DNA of 39,690 nt from an uncultured Parvibacter sp. (GCA_910587945.1 CAJUNI010000010.1:1-39690), one strand, 5' to 3'; positions 23,890-31,941 are shown, counted from the stretch's first letter. Notes: a model not told the origin generated them from the letters alone. Program-made: numbers and translations.

Positions 23890-24438
23890 TTAATTGGTTT
23901 CGACCGCGGTCTCATCCACGATCTGCTCAAGGCCGCACTTCGAGCACACTTCGACCTCGACGGTCTGTGCCGGTACGATGCGCTCCTCGGTTACTCGTTG
24001 TTTGTGAATGGGCTGCCCGTCAACACCGCGCAGATCCATCCCCCTACCCGCCTCGCGGGCCTCATCCTCCGTGGCGTAACGGGTCTCGTTGTCGTGGGGG
24101 AGATACCAGCCCTCTTCGGAAATAACAACTTCAGCGTAGGACGCAGGAACCACCTCAGCGGTGTAGCGACTGAGTTCATGGTCGCACTCAGGGTCGCCCG
24201 GCTCTTCCACGATGGTGGTGACCGACTGGTTGGGGTCGGCGGGCTTCACTGAGTCGGCGATGACTTTGATCTGGCCCCCATCGCCTGTGTCGATGGTGGT
24301 CACCTCACGGGTGTCGAGGTTGGCATCGGGCGTCGGTGCGCTTGTGGCGGCGAAGATAGCGATGCCGACGATGACGAGGGCTGCTACCACACCGGTGATG
24401 ATGATGGGCAGCGACAGCTTGCTTTTGGCGTTGGCCAT
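23890..24438 (-). CDS. Membrane-anchored exported protein with Cys pair, 182 aa
   Basis: The N-terminus MANAKSKLSLPIIITGVV and the following hydrophobic stretch to FAAT form a single membrane segment with a basic start, so the rest faces outward. Near the C-terminus VEVCSKCGLEQIV gives a CxxC pair; an earlier ECDH could complete a metal site. The middle contains an EARAG-like helix typical of Coriobacteriia surface proteins, a weak hint to the host. ATG at 24438 is preceded by GAAAGGAG. Function is unknown; an exclusion or surface role is possible. Confidence 0.7.
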   Translation of the reverse strand: MANAKSKLSLPIIITGVVAALVIVGIAIFAATSAPTPDANLDTREVTTIDTGDGGQIKVIADSVKPADPNQSVTTIVEEPGDPECDHELSRYTAEVVPASYAEVVISEEGWYLPHDNETRYATEDEAREAGRGMDLRGVDGQPIHKQRVTEERIVPAQTVEVEVCSKCGLEQIVDETAVETN

Positions 24439-24471
24439 AGGACTCTCCTTTCGTTGTTGGAAGGTGGAAAC

Positions 24472-24525
24472 TTAGCAGGTCGATGCGCAGATTTTGCGGT
24501 TCGGGGCACGAGATTTTTTGGCCAT
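24472..24525 (-). CDS. 17-residue basic peptide
   Basis: AAGAAAGGAG lies 6 bases before an ATG opening MAKKSRAPNRKICASTC and a TAA. The ribosome binding site is as strong as any in the window. It precedes the gene at 23890-24438 by 33 bases, so it may be a leader peptide or a genuine small protein with a Cys pair. Its start is about 60 bases from the divergent DHH-family promoter. Confidence 0.45.
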   Translation of the reverse strand: MAKKSRAPNRKICASTC

Positions 24526-24582
24526 GGTTTGCTCCTTTCTTTGGGTCGTGAAAAACAACAAGCTATAGCCTGCCGTTTGTGG

Positions 24583-24588
24583 TACAAT
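24583..24588 (+). promoter_or_regulatory. Extended -10 promoter of the DHH-family gene
   Basis: TGTGGTACAAT contains TACAAT with a TGn extension; there is no clear -35. Transcription from here would begin about 35 bases before the ATG at 24632. Confidence 0.55.
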
Positions 24589-24631
24589 GACATCACCGAG
24601 AAATTACGATCGAATCAAGGGGATGCGTTTC

Positions 24632-26344
24632 ATGAATTCACTTGTCGAACTTATGCTGTCCAGGCGCGGTATGACCGCGGCGGACTATGCGGCCATGGAC
24701 ACACCGCTCAATGTCGCGGTGGAAGGCGAGATGGAAGTGGCCGAACGTCTACGTGCGGTGCGTGAGGAAGGACGCAAGATCATCGTGATGCCTGATTTCG
24801 ATATGGATGGCATCATGAGCGGGGTTATCGGACTTGCCGGGCTGTCCCAGCTTGGATTCGATGTGGAACTTTACGTTCCGACTCTTCCCCACCGTTACGG
24901 TATTGACGAGGCCGATGTGAACATGGCCCATGCCATGTGGCCTGAGGCCACCGCCATCATCACGTGCGATCAGGGCATTGGCTGTGTGGAGGCGGCCAAG
25001 CGCGCTGAAGAGCTCGGTATCGAGTACATCTGCACCGACCACCACACTGAAAACGCGAAGTTCACCGTGCGCGGCATCGCCAGTGCGGTGGCCAACCCGA
25101 GCAGCGTGGGCGAGGTTGAGCGTCGCGACCAGGTGGGGGCGCCTGCTATCTGTGGTGCCGCGGTGCTCTGGCGCGTGCTTGCCGCCTATGCGACCCGCTG
25201 GGGCAGTGTGACCGATGCGGCCGACATCCACCGTTTGCGCTTGTTCGCAGGTGTGGGCACGGTATCGGATGCCATGCCTTTGGTTCATGACAACCGTCAG
25301 CTGGTGCGTGATGCGGTCACGCTCCTGCGTCTGTGCCACATGAACGGGGATGCGTGGCTCGTGGAGTCCTTGACTGGGCACCCAGCCTACGTCCGCGCGT
25401 TCGTGGGCGCTCATGAGGCTATGCAGGCTTTGGTCGATGCCGGCAAGATCAAGTCTGCCGAGGATATCGACGAGGGCACCATCGGGTTCTACCTGGCTCC
25501 GATGTTCAATGCCGTGAAGCGCATGGAGGGCGACCTGTCGAAGGCATTCGGCGTGTTCCTTGGTTTCAACGCCAAAGAGGACATGGAATACCTCATGGAT
25601 CTCAACACCAGACGCCGTGAGATGTCCCAGGAGGCCTGGGATGAGCTTTTGGCGACTGGGGGGCCGTATCAGCCGTTTGCGTCCGTCTCAGAGGCTCCTA
25701 GCGGCCTTATGGGCCTATTGGCGGGCCGCATGCTTGAGCAGACTGGCGAGCCGTGCGTTGTCGTTCGTGAAGATCCCAACACAGGTGAGTTGTCCGGTTC
25801 TGGGCGCTCGCCTGCGTGGTATCCATTTCTGACCCGCAATGCGGGGCACGGGTGGACGTGTGCAGGGCATGAAGCTGCGTTTGGTATCACGTTCGCGGAT
25901 CGGGCGCAGATGCACGATTTCTTTGATTTCATCAAAGAGGATGTGGCTGCGGCTCGTGCTGAGGCGGAAGCGGCTGGAATCTCGTTCGAGGAGCCAGTGG
26001 ATTTGGTCATGTCCACGAAGCTCGGGTGCGGGGACATCGGTTGCGATCTGTTCACGCTGGCCGATTTCTGTGAGGGGCTTGAGGAGCTTCGTCCGTTCGG
26101 TAAGGCGTTTCCTGAACCGTGCGTCAAGGTCATCTTCGATGCCGAATTGGCTACGAAGCTGCGTATGGGCAGTGAGAAGCAGCATGGCAAGCTGCTTCTA
26201 CCTGGCGGCATTGCAGCCATCAGTTGGAATGCAGGGGATGCCATCGAGGATCTTCCCGATGGCGAGGCTGCAATGAACGGTAAGCTGTCCATCAACAGCT
26301 GGAACGGTCGGCACTCTTTGCAACTCATTGGAAACTTGGTTTAA
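24632..26344 (+). CDS. DHH/DHHA1-family phosphoesterase (RecJ-like exonuclease), 570 aa
   Basis: AAGGGG sits 9 bases before the ATG at 24632, while an ATG directly after it is too close. The N-terminal DHH domain shows DFDMDG (55-60), CDQGI (112-116) and DHH (136-138), then FAGVGTVSDAMPL. A DHHA1-type GSGRS motif lies further on. These match RecJ single-strand 5'-3' exonucleases, with the variation TCDQGI for TVDNGI. RecJ usually processes DNA ends in recombination and repair; a phage-coded copy beside the origin could mature replication intermediates. It is the only gene of its rightward unit and ends at a strong terminator. Confidence 0.85.
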   Translation: MNSLVELMLSRRGMTAADYAAMDTPLNVAVEGEMEVAERLRAVREEGRKIIVMPDFDMDGIMSGVIGLAGLSQLGFDVELYVPTLPHRYGIDEADVNMAHAMWPEATAIITCDQGIGCVEAAKRAEELGIEYICTDHHTENAKFTVRGIASAVANPSSVGEVERRDQVGAPAICGAAVLWRVLAAYATRWGSVTDAADIHRLRLFAGVGTVSDAMPLVHDNRQLVRDAVTLLRLCHMNGDAWLVESLTGHPAYVRAFVGAHEAMQALVDAGKIKSAEDIDEGTIGFYLAPMFNAVKRMEGDLSKAFGVFLGFNAKEDMEYLMDLNTRRREMSQEAWDELLATGGPYQPFASVSEAPSGLMGLLAGRMLEQTGEPCVVVREDPNTGELSGSGRSPAWYPFLTRNAGHGWTCAGHEAAFGITFADRAQMHDFFDFIKEDVAAARAEAEAAGISFEEPVDLVMSTKLGCGDIGCDLFTLADFCEGLEELRPFGKAFPEPCVKVIFDAELATKLRMGSEKQHGKLLLPGGIAAISWNAGDAIEDLPDGEAAMNGKLSINSWNGRHSLQLIGNLV

Positions 26345-26353
26345 GGTTCCCGA

Positions 26354-26381
26354 GGGCCCCTATTGGGGCCCTTTTTTTTTT
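26354..26381 (+). terminator. Intrinsic terminator of the DHH-family gene
   Basis: GGGCCCC pairs with GGGGCCC around TATT and is followed by about ten T residues, ten bases after the stop codon. Confidence 0.95.
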
Positions 26382-26390
26382 ATTATTCCC

Positions 26391-26515
26391 ATCTTGTACA
26401 AAACTTGAACATGGGTTGTACAAAGGTTGGACAAGAAATGTTCGACTGTTGTCAGCGCGAACATATCGTGAACAAGGGATGTTCCCAAGTACCTTGGTTC
26501 TTGTTCAGCGCACGC
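26391..26515. repeat. TTGTACAA-type palindrome array, locus A
   Basis: Two exact TTGTACAA (26394-26401, 26416-26423) and variants such as TTGGACAAG, GTGAACAAG, TTGTTCAG and GAACAT recur every 15-30 bases between two facing terminators. The same words occur at 33361-33910. No gene lies here. Confidence 0.6.
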
Positions 26516-26553
26516 GGGGCGCTTGTCGCCCCGTTTCATGCAGCGTGCAATAA

Positions 26554-26595
26554 GAAAAAAAAATGGGGAGCGCCTTGGGGGTATCAGGCGCTCCC
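26554..26595 (-). terminator. Intrinsic terminator of the 26.7-29.3 kb leftward unit
   Basis: On the minus strand GGGAGCGCCT pairs with AGGCGCTCCC around ten bases, then CCATTTTTTTTTC. It lies about 100 bases after the stop at 26696. Confidence 0.9.
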
Positions 26596-26695
26596 GGACA
26601 GGAGGAATGGAGTAGTCATTTGGGTCATGACCTCACTCAGGTCAGAACCCATCTTTGCGTTCAGCAAAGATTTGATTTTGATCTTTGTGGTTGCG

Positions 26696-27112
26696 TTAGT
26701 CGGAGATCACCCATCGGGTGTCGCCAGGACAACGCTCGGCGTTTGCGTCCACGGAATTGAGCAGGGTTGCGATGAAGTCCCTGCGACTAAAACCCTCTGG
26801 TGAGAATTTTTTGGTTTCAGTCACGAGGTCGATGTCATGGAGGATGCGGTTGGTGATATGCACGATAGCCTGACCGAGGCCGATTCGCGTGGTGAACACA
26901 GGGTCAATGGGGTTGTCGGGATCCGCCACCAAGGGAGCATCTGGGATGCAGTACACCAACCCTGTGTCAGTCACTACTGCGATGGTCGGGTTGTTTTTCT
27001 GAACGGGCAACTCACCTGCATTTTCGATCAGGGCTTCAATGAGGTCGCTGTTGAGAAATGTTTTATCGAGCATTACACCGAAGCCGTGGATCTCTTCTTC
27101 AAAGTACGACAT
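26696..27112 (-). CDS. Hypothetical protein, 138 aa
   Basis: The ATG at 27112 has AAAAAGGAAA upstream. The protein opens MSYFEEEIHGFGVMLD and carries a strand-rich middle (TIAVVTDTGLVYCIPDAPLV) with no membrane segment. No family is recognised. It is the last gene of a leftward unit that includes the 514-residue protein and a methyltransferase. Confidence 0.75.
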   Translation of the reverse strand: MSYFEEEIHGFGVMLDKTFLNSDLIEALIENAGELPVQKNNPTIAVVTDTGLVYCIPDAPLVADPDNPIDPVFTTRIGLGQAIVHITNRILHDIDLVTETKKFSPEGFSRRDFIATLLNSVDANAERCPGDTRWVISD

Positions 27113-27133
27113 GGGTTTCCTTTTTGTTCGGTG

Positions 27134-28678
27134 TTAGATGTCCAGCACTTTGAGTGACTGGATGAAGATGACTGCTGCCTCGTTGAGTTCGTGAGATTCA
27201 CGGATCAGGTTGAACATCAGGTCGAGTGCTGTGTAGTAAGACGTGGGCACCTGGAAATATACCTGGTTAGGCTCGTCGACCAGGTTGAGGCCCAGGATGA
27301 GCTGTTCCATGCTCTGTACCTTCGTGTACTTCAGCGTCATGTCGTCAAAGGCCGATTGCAGCAAGACATCGATTTCGTCCCCCTTGCATGGGTTCACTTC
27401 GATATTGCACCACGTGCCCAGGGAAGCAGCACGTTGCTGTTGGTTGGGATACGGAGGTTCGTCCGGATTCCATTTGTCGAGCAGATCGGGCACATCGAGG
27501 GTTTCGTACATAACAGGCAGCGTCATGTGGCCCACGTGTGTTACGTGGAACGTGAGACGAAGGTAGCATTTCGTGGCGTCTTCAATGGCGAGCGTGACTT
27601 TGCTTTCTGCGCTGTTCTTTTCTATATGGAGCTCATTAGACGGTGTGTGACGAGCAAAATCGCACAGCTGGTTCCAACAGGTCGCAAACTTTTCGGCTTT
27701 GAGCTTGAAGTTTTTGAGGTCGGATACGAGGTTGTACATAGCTGAACGCTGCTTGGTTGCACGGCTTAAGCGAGGCAGACCCATGGGATGCACGAGCGTT
27801 TGGGCGGCGTCGCTGCAGCTGGCAAGTTCAAGAGAGCCATGGTCGTCCTCGATCAGCATGATGTTACTCATGGGCACCCAGGGATGGCATTTGTTCGGTG
27901 TCGGACTGTCGTTTAGACGTTTGACACAGAGCATGTTCACAAACTGAATGAACGGGGCTGTGCTCATGTTAGCGATGCTCGGGTTCCATCCGTTGATGTT
28001 AGGGTGCACGATGGCCACTGGGACGGTACCGATGTCATCGATGTAGCGCAGGTTGGGGTCTTCGACTGTAGTGTTATCGGTTTTGTCGTCGCCTACGTTG
28101 TAGCGCACAGCTTCACCGTTGGCATCAGTGACAATGTAAATACATCCGTTTTGGTCATCGGGCAGGTCAGGATCAAAGGGCCAGGGGCCTGCTTGGCACG
28201 TGACACACCCGCCTGCGATGACGTTGATGACCTCAACCAGCTTGTCGTGCAGTGCGGATTTTGCTGCGGATGCACTGATGGGTGTGTATTCGCCTATGTC
28301 AGGTTCATCAGTGTCTCCACGCAAGTAGTCGAGCGCATCCACCGGCTCCATGATCAGGGTGTTGTGGAGGTCGGACAGGATGTTGGGGTTCTTTTCGTCG
28401 GTGTAAAGGGTTACAGACCACGCGAAGTCCTCGTCTTCAATCCACCATACGGTTTGGTTGAATACACCTTCGTTGATGAGGTACGACCACAGGGTGTAGG
28501 CGCGGGATTTGATTGCGCTAACATCCACCTCAGTATTTCGCTTGCATTGGCGTGCCAACGCTGCGATGAACGTGTTGACGAGTTCGGTCAGCACGGTTTT
28601 GGTCTCGGGCACGATGTCCGCGTCGTCAATCACAGCGAAGATTTGGTTGCGCAGGTCGTCGCGGTCTTCTTTGATCAT
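27134..28678 (-). CDS. Large hypothetical protein, 514 aa
   Basis: AGGAGG-like sequence (ATAGGAGGAACTC) precedes the ATG at 28678. The protein is acidic, with a Cys-containing segment GGCVTCQAGPWPFDPDL in the middle and no transmembrane region. Many Asp/Asn-rich loops and repeated LxxVxxLxF helices suggest a multi-domain alpha/beta protein. I recognise no family. Its neighbours are a methyltransferase and short hypothetical genes, which does not narrow its role. Confidence 0.75.
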   Translation of the reverse strand: MIKEDRDDLRNQIFAVIDDADIVPETKTVLTELVNTFIAALARQCKRNTEVDVSAIKSRAYTLWSYLINEGVFNQTVWWIEDEDFAWSVTLYTDEKNPNILSDLHNTLIMEPVDALDYLRGDTDEPDIGEYTPISASAAKSALHDKLVEVINVIAGGCVTCQAGPWPFDPDLPDDQNGCIYIVTDANGEAVRYNVGDDKTDNTTVEDPNLRYIDDIGTVPVAIVHPNINGWNPSIANMSTAPFIQFVNMLCVKRLNDSPTPNKCHPWVPMSNIMLIEDDHGSLELASCSDAAQTLVHPMGLPRLSRATKQRSAMYNLVSDLKNFKLKAEKFATCWNQLCDFARHTPSNELHIEKNSAESKVTLAIEDATKCYLRLTFHVTHVGHMTLPVMYETLDVPDLLDKWNPDEPPYPNQQQRAASLGTWCNIEVNPCKGDEIDVLLQSAFDDMTLKYTKVQSMEQLILGLNLVDEPNQVYFQVPTSYYTALDLMFNLIRESHELNEAAVIFIQSLKVLDI

Positions 28679-28687
28679 GAGTTCCTC

Positions 28688-29296
28688 CTATTCGAATTCA
28701 AGTTGGTTCTGGGTTGTAGGCTGTAGGGCTTGGGCAATTGGGGTGCGATCGAATATGGCCACCGGTTTGTCATAGAGTTCATGGTATGGGTATTGTACGA
28801 TGATGTTGCTGAAGGTCTCGCGAAGGTGTGGCATCAGTTGGTCCGCACCTGGTACGGCGCTCATGATGGCAACCGTGGTTCTCGGGTCGATGTGCGCCGG
28901 CAGGTTGTTGCAAAAGTCTATGATGTTTGTGCTCGGGTACATTTCGATGGACGCATGGCTTTCGATGGTGCTGGCTGTGATATCCACGCCGATATAGCGG
29001 AAGCCCGCATCGCGGAACGCATAGGCTTGAAACCCCTTGCAGCATCCAAGATCGACAACAGTGTCGATTCCAGGGTGGCTCGTGAGGATGTCGAGCGTAT
29101 GGGCGTAGGTTTTGACGAAACCTAAGAAGTCAGGGGCTATGTCCAGAGTGCGGCCATAGATGATGGCACGTTTGAAGTCTGCATCTGTCATCTGGTCGAG
29201 AGCTGGGCCGTAGATTTCAAGATAGCGCGCCTCGGTTGCGCCAGCTTTGGCGGCAGCGTGGGCAGCCTGGCGCCAGTCTGCGAGATTATAGGTCAT
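28688..29296 (-). CDS. Class I SAM-dependent methyltransferase-like protein, 202 aa
   Basis: VVDLGCCKGFQAYAF (about 82-96) followed by YIGVDI fits motif I and the acidic residue of motif II in the class I fold, with Cys-Cys-Lys in the glycine loop. The later part (VAIMSAVPGADQLMPHLRETF) fits motif IV-V helices. No target-recognition domain or DPPY motif is seen, so a DNA adenine or cytosine methylase is unlikely; a small molecule, nucleotide or protein target is more plausible. Possible alternative: a methyltransferase fold without activity. Confidence 0.7.
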   Translation of the reverse strand: MTYNLADWRQAAHAAAKAGATEARYLEIYGPALDQMTDADFKRAIIYGRTLDIAPDFLGFVKTYAHTLDILTSHPGIDTVVDLGCCKGFQAYAFRDAGFRYIGVDITASTIESHASIEMYPSTNIIDFCNNLPAHIDPRTTVAIMSAVPGADQLMPHLRETFSNIIVQYPYHELYDKPVAIFDRTPIAQALQPTTQNQLEFE

Positions 29297-29319
29297 GATG
29301 GTTCCTCCTTGCTAGGTGG

Positions 29320-29547
29320 TTAAGATCGAAACTTTTTGCGCATGGTCTCAAACTCTTTACTGTTGGCGAATTCGAGAATAGATGTGGGTTCCCAGTCAAT
29401 TGGGATCGGTTCTTCATCTTCGAATACCTCCAGGAAGTAGTTATCGAATGACTGTTTGATGTAGTTGTCGTATGCGCAGATGAGTTCGTAAAGCGCCTCT
29501 GGCGTGCACTTTTTGAAATCTTCCCAGGTAGATACATTGAGTCCCAT
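29320..29547 (-). CDS. Hypothetical acidic protein, 75 aa
   Basis: The ATG at 29547 has a GAGAGGAAAG site upstream. The product is helical and acidic (FEDEEPIPIDWEPTSILEF). It is the first gene after the terminator at 29651-29682. No domain is recognised. Confidence 0.65.
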   Translation of the reverse strand: MGLNVSTWEDFKKCTPEALYELICAYDNYIKQSFDNYFLEVFEDEEPIPIDWEPTSILEFANSKEFETMRKKFRS

Positions 29548-29650
29548 ACTTTCCTCTCGTTCGTGTGCGATAGTGTTGGTGGTAAGTGATGACGGTAGTT
29601 GTCACGTTGGCACCAGCAATGCGGGTGCCGCATTGTTATTTCTCAGTGTG

Positions 29651-29682
29651 AAAAAAAGACCCCTCTCATGAGAGGGGTCTTT
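29651..29682 (-). terminator. Intrinsic terminator of the lipoprotein gene
   Basis: On the minus strand AAAGACCCCTCTC pairs with GAGAGGGGTCTTT around ATGA-type bases and is followed by seven T residues. The symmetry could also stop rightward transcripts. Confidence 0.9.
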
Positions 29683-29728
29683 AGTGATGGATGGCTCAAC
29701 CATCACATATTTGTATGTTAGCGGGTGT

Positions 29729-30505
29729 TTAGCCATTCTTGGTCATAAATCCGTCACCGCTACCGCAATTAGGGCAGGTGGTCATGCTTCCAGCAGTCCC
29801 ACGCCACCCACAGTCAAGGCACTTACCTTCGGCCACGGTTCCATGCATACCGCAATCATCCTTATAATCAGGCTCAGGAGCAGGTGCCGGAGCAGGCTCA
29901 GGCTCGGGAGCAGGAGCCGGCTTGGAGGCGCTGCCGCCGCCGTTGGCGTTGCCGGAGTTGGACGAACCGGAGTTCGAACCGCTATTGGAGCTGCCACCGT
30001 TGGAGCTGGAACCAGCATTGGAGCTGGAACCAGCATTGGAGCTGGAACCAGCATTGGAGCCCTTGTTGGAGCTGCCGCCGTTGGAGCCAGAGTTCGACTC
30101 GGCCTTGGGCTTGGTGTTGCCGCTCTGCACGGACTTCTCGGCCTTATCGGCGGGCACGTAGCGGGTCTTGCCGTCGGGGGTCCTCACCGCGACGGTGCCC
30201 TCGGGGGCGTTCTCGTCCTCGACGATCTCGCCGCCATCGAGAGCGGCGTCATCGGCAGCGGCCTTGGCCTCCTCGGCAGCCTTCTTGGCGGCCTCGCGCT
30301 GGGCAGCCAGTTCCTTGGCCGCCTTCTCCTCAGCGGCCTTCTCGGCAGCGAGCTTGACCGTATCCTCGACGGGCTGGGTCATGATGCCCGGATAGTCCAG
30401 GGCGGTATCGGTGCGCTGGGAGGCGCAGCCAGCCATGAGGGCCATGGATGCGAGGGACAGTGCGGCCACGACGGCCACGATCTTCTTAGCGTTGATGTTC
30501 TTCAT
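29729..30505 (-). CDS. Lipoprotein with low-complexity stalk and C-terminal zinc ribbon, 258 aa
   Basis: AGGAGGAG precedes the ATG at 30505. A signal peptide ends in lipobox LMAGC with Cys 27, so the mature protein is lipid-anchored outside the membrane. Next come an Ala/Glu/Lys helix (about 50-88), a Ser/Gly/Asn stalk (about 135-187) with an exact DNA repeat, a Pro/Ala/Glu stretch (193-207), and a final 40 residues with CxxC-type pairs (KCLDCGW, TCPNCGSG) forming a zinc ribbon. The architecture resembles coriobacterial surface lipoproteins. Superinfection exclusion or surface display are possible roles; nothing proves either. Confidence 0.8.
   Translation of the reverse strand: MKNINAKKIVAVVAALSLASMALMAGCASQRTDTALDYPGIMTQPVEDTVKLAAEKAAEEKAAKELAAQREAAKKAAEEAKAAADDAALDGGEIVEDENAPEGTVAVRTPDGKTRYVPADKAEKSVQSGNTKPKAESNSGSNGGSSNKGSNAGSSSNAGSSSNAGSSSNGGSSNSGSNSGSSNSGNANGGGSASKPAPAPEPEPAPAPAPEPDYKDDCGMHGTVAEGKCLDCGWRGTAGSMTTCPNCGSGDGFMTKNG
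30000..30053. repeat. Three exact 18-bp tandem repeats in the lipoprotein gene
   Basis: TTGGAGCTGGAACCAGCA is repeated three times without change. It encodes the NAGSSS unit on the minus strand. Exact copies at the DNA level suggest recent slippage, so copy number may vary between isolates. Confidence 0.9.
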
Positions 30506-30548
30506 GATAATCTCCTCCTGTTTGAGATGTTTTCCCCGCGGTACTCGG

Positions 30549-30554
30549 ATTGTA
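30549..30554 (-). promoter_or_regulatory. -10 element of the lipoprotein promoter
   Basis: TACAAT on the minus strand, about 44-49 bases before the ATG. A TCAGAT hexamer stands 17 bases upstream as a weak -35. Confidence 0.45.
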
Positions 30555-30564
30555 CCTCGGGATT

Positions 30565-30744
30565 CTATCGAATCTGATTTCCAGCTGACGGTTCGTCAGC
30601 TTTTTTTACCTCCAAGAAGGACTCTCGCGTTGCGATTACCTCTTGTCGGGTGTCGAACACAATGCGGACTGTCTCTGAGTTAAATGTTTCAACCCAGAGA
30701 ACACGATGCATATCGATGTGTTCCAAGTTCACTACCCGGGACAT
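30565..30744 (-). CDS. Small hypothetical protein, 59 aa (or 72 aa)
   Basis: AAAAAGGGG lies about 9 bases before the ATG at 30744; a longer start at 30783 (behind GAGAGG, wide spacing) would add 13 basic residues. The product (MSRVVNLEHIDMHRVLWVET and onward) is a mixed alpha/beta mini-protein with no known family. A bidirectional terminator and a second hairpin sit directly upstream (30795-30849), so expression may depend on read-through. Confidence 0.55.
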   Translation of the reverse strand: MSRVVNLEHIDMHRVLWVETFNSETVRIVFDTRQEVIATRESFLEVKKADEPSAGNQIR

Positions 30745-30794
30745 CGCAGATGGCCCCTTTTTCTTCCAGATGTGATTCTTCATAAGGAATGGAA

Positions 30795-30849
30795 ACCTCT
30801 CGGTGAGAGGTAAAAAAGAGCCCTGTCGGTTAAGGCGACAGGGCTTTTG
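30795..30849. terminator. Bidirectional terminator plus adjoining hairpin
   Basis: AGCCCTGTCG (30819-30828) pairs with CGACAGGGCT (30836-30845), with T-runs on both sides (CTTTTTTACC leftward, TTTTG rightward). Next to it ACCTCTC-GGT-GAGAGGT (30795-30811) forms a second hairpin in the leader of the 59-residue gene. Confidence 0.75.
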
Positions 30850-30960
30850 TTCGCGCGATTGTGCACGTTATCGCAAAGGATGTCATTCGCATCCTCGGAT
30901 CGATTCCATTCATGTTCGATTCCTCTGGAGCCGCATGGCTCCAGTTTGCGATGGGTATGG

Positions 30961-30966
30961 TAAAAT
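30961..30966 (+). promoter_or_regulatory. Extended -10 promoter of the CPBP protease gene
   Basis: TATGGTAAAAT contains TAAAAT with a TGn extension about 40 bases before the ATG. A GGAGCC-GCAT-GGCTCC hairpin at 30926-30941 lies just upstream and could be an operator. Confidence 0.5.
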
Positions 30967-31003
30967 GCCAAGGCATAAGGTGTTGTTTTGATTGGAGACG
31001 AAA

Positions 31004-31744
31004 ATGATGGTCACTGAGAGCAAGGTTCAACTGATAGGTGTCCGAGTATTTCTGGCATTTGTTGCCGTGGTTTTGACCGCGGGGTTGCTCGTGTTTATGG
31101 GTGTGGACCCCGTGGTATCTCAGATTGCAGGCAATATCGTTGGCGTTGGTGTTGCTTGGCCAGCATGGAAAGAGCTGCAACGCGGCGTTGGTGGTCGCGA
31201 GGACAATCGGGGGTTGCTGTTGCTCGGCGCTGTCGCCTTGGCGTTGGCCACATGGCTTGGCCAGCTGTCGCTTGTCGCGTTCGCTGCTGTTAATGATCTG
31301 CTGCCTGCAGTGCCCGCGGACTCGTTCAACATTTGGCTTTATGGTGCGCTGACGCTTGTGGTGGCGCCGGTGTGCGAGGAGCTGCTTTGCCGCGGGGTGC
31401 TGTTCAGGTATTTGGCTCAAGTCAGTGTGATGCCTGTGTGGGTTGCAGCCATTATTTCTTCTTTGGTGTTCAGTGTGCTGCACATGGGATCAGTGAACAC
31501 GCCGGCGCTCTTTGCGTTGGGTCTGGTGCTCGCAGTGGTGATGTGGCGGACAGGTTCCCTTCTCTGGTGTATCGGAATTCACGCTGGGTTCAATATGCTG
31601 AGTTTTGCGGTGAACAGCGTGGAAGTGCCTGTGTGGTTTGCGGAACCCTTGGTGTTCGGGCTGGTGCTCGCGACAGTTATCGCTGTCTGTTTGGTTCTCA
31701 TAATTGAGCCGCGAAAATCATCTTCTTATTTTGACGCGGATTAA
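31004..31744 (+). CDS. CPBP family (CAAX/Abi) intramembrane protease, 246 aa
   Basis: The start ATG at 31004 (or 31007) follows TTGGAGACG. The protein has several hydrophobic helices and the three CPBP motifs: EExxxR in CEELLCRG, FxxxH in VFSVLHM, and HxxxN in HAGFNML. These place the Glu-Glu, His and His/Asn catalytic residues in the membrane. Bacterial members cut membrane peptides and are often linked to bacteriocin self-immunity, or in Abi proteins to phage resistance. Here it stands alone in a rightward unit beside the structured RNA region, so its substrate is unknown. Confidence 0.85.
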   Translation: MMVTESKVQLIGVRVFLAFVAVVLTAGLLVFMGVDPVVSQIAGNIVGVGVAWPAWKELQRGVGGREDNRGLLLLGAVALALATWLGQLSLVAFAAVNDLLPAVPADSFNIWLYGALTLVVAPVCEELLCRGVLFRYLAQVSVMPVWVAAIISSLVFSVLHMGSVNTPALFALGLVLAVVMWRTGSLLWCIGIHAGFNMLSFAVNSVEVPVWFAEPLVFGLVLATVIAVCLVLIIEPRKSSSYFDAD

Positions 31745-31941
31745 GTTGTTGTATTTATTGGGGGCCTGGCTGTGACCAATGCATGTTGTAAGCAGTTAGG
31801 TTCCATCGTTTGCTGCTGCTACGACCTCGTGCGTTTCGGTTCAATAGGTTGAAGATAAGGTCGCTTTATGCGGTTGGTTCAAAATTGATTGAGCTAGAAT
31901 CGCAGCAGCAAAATAGGATTCGATTTGTCGACTCAATTATT

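Larger units (their letters stand above)
23040..23890. other. Putative origin of replication
   Basis: About 850 gene-free bases combine three origin hallmarks. Two perfect DnaA boxes TTATCCACA lie at 23450 and 23495 in the same orientation. Between about 23583 and 23700 is a strongly AT-rich stretch with TATATATA runs, a candidate unwinding element. The pentamer TGGAC occurs 19 times on either strand (9 forward, 10 reverse), including tandem TGGACTAATGGACTA pairs with an 8-base step at 23597-23612, 23705-23720 and 23841-23855. These look like iterons for a replication protein. The region lies upstream of the primase-helicase and polymerase genes. Confidence 0.75.

Noticed and set aside
23664..24125. 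153-residue plus-strand frame across the origin boundary
   Set aside because: It begins in the AT-rich repeats and continues antisense to the membrane-protein gene; no start signals.
29684..30577. 297-residue plus-strand frame opposite the lipoprotein gene
   Set aside because: It is the GC-rich complement of the low-complexity lipoprotein gene; no ribosome site and no plausible domain.
30780..31483. Minus-strand frames opposite the CPBP protease
   Set aside because: The plus-strand frame has all three CPBP motifs; the opposite frames are His/Asn-rich shadows.
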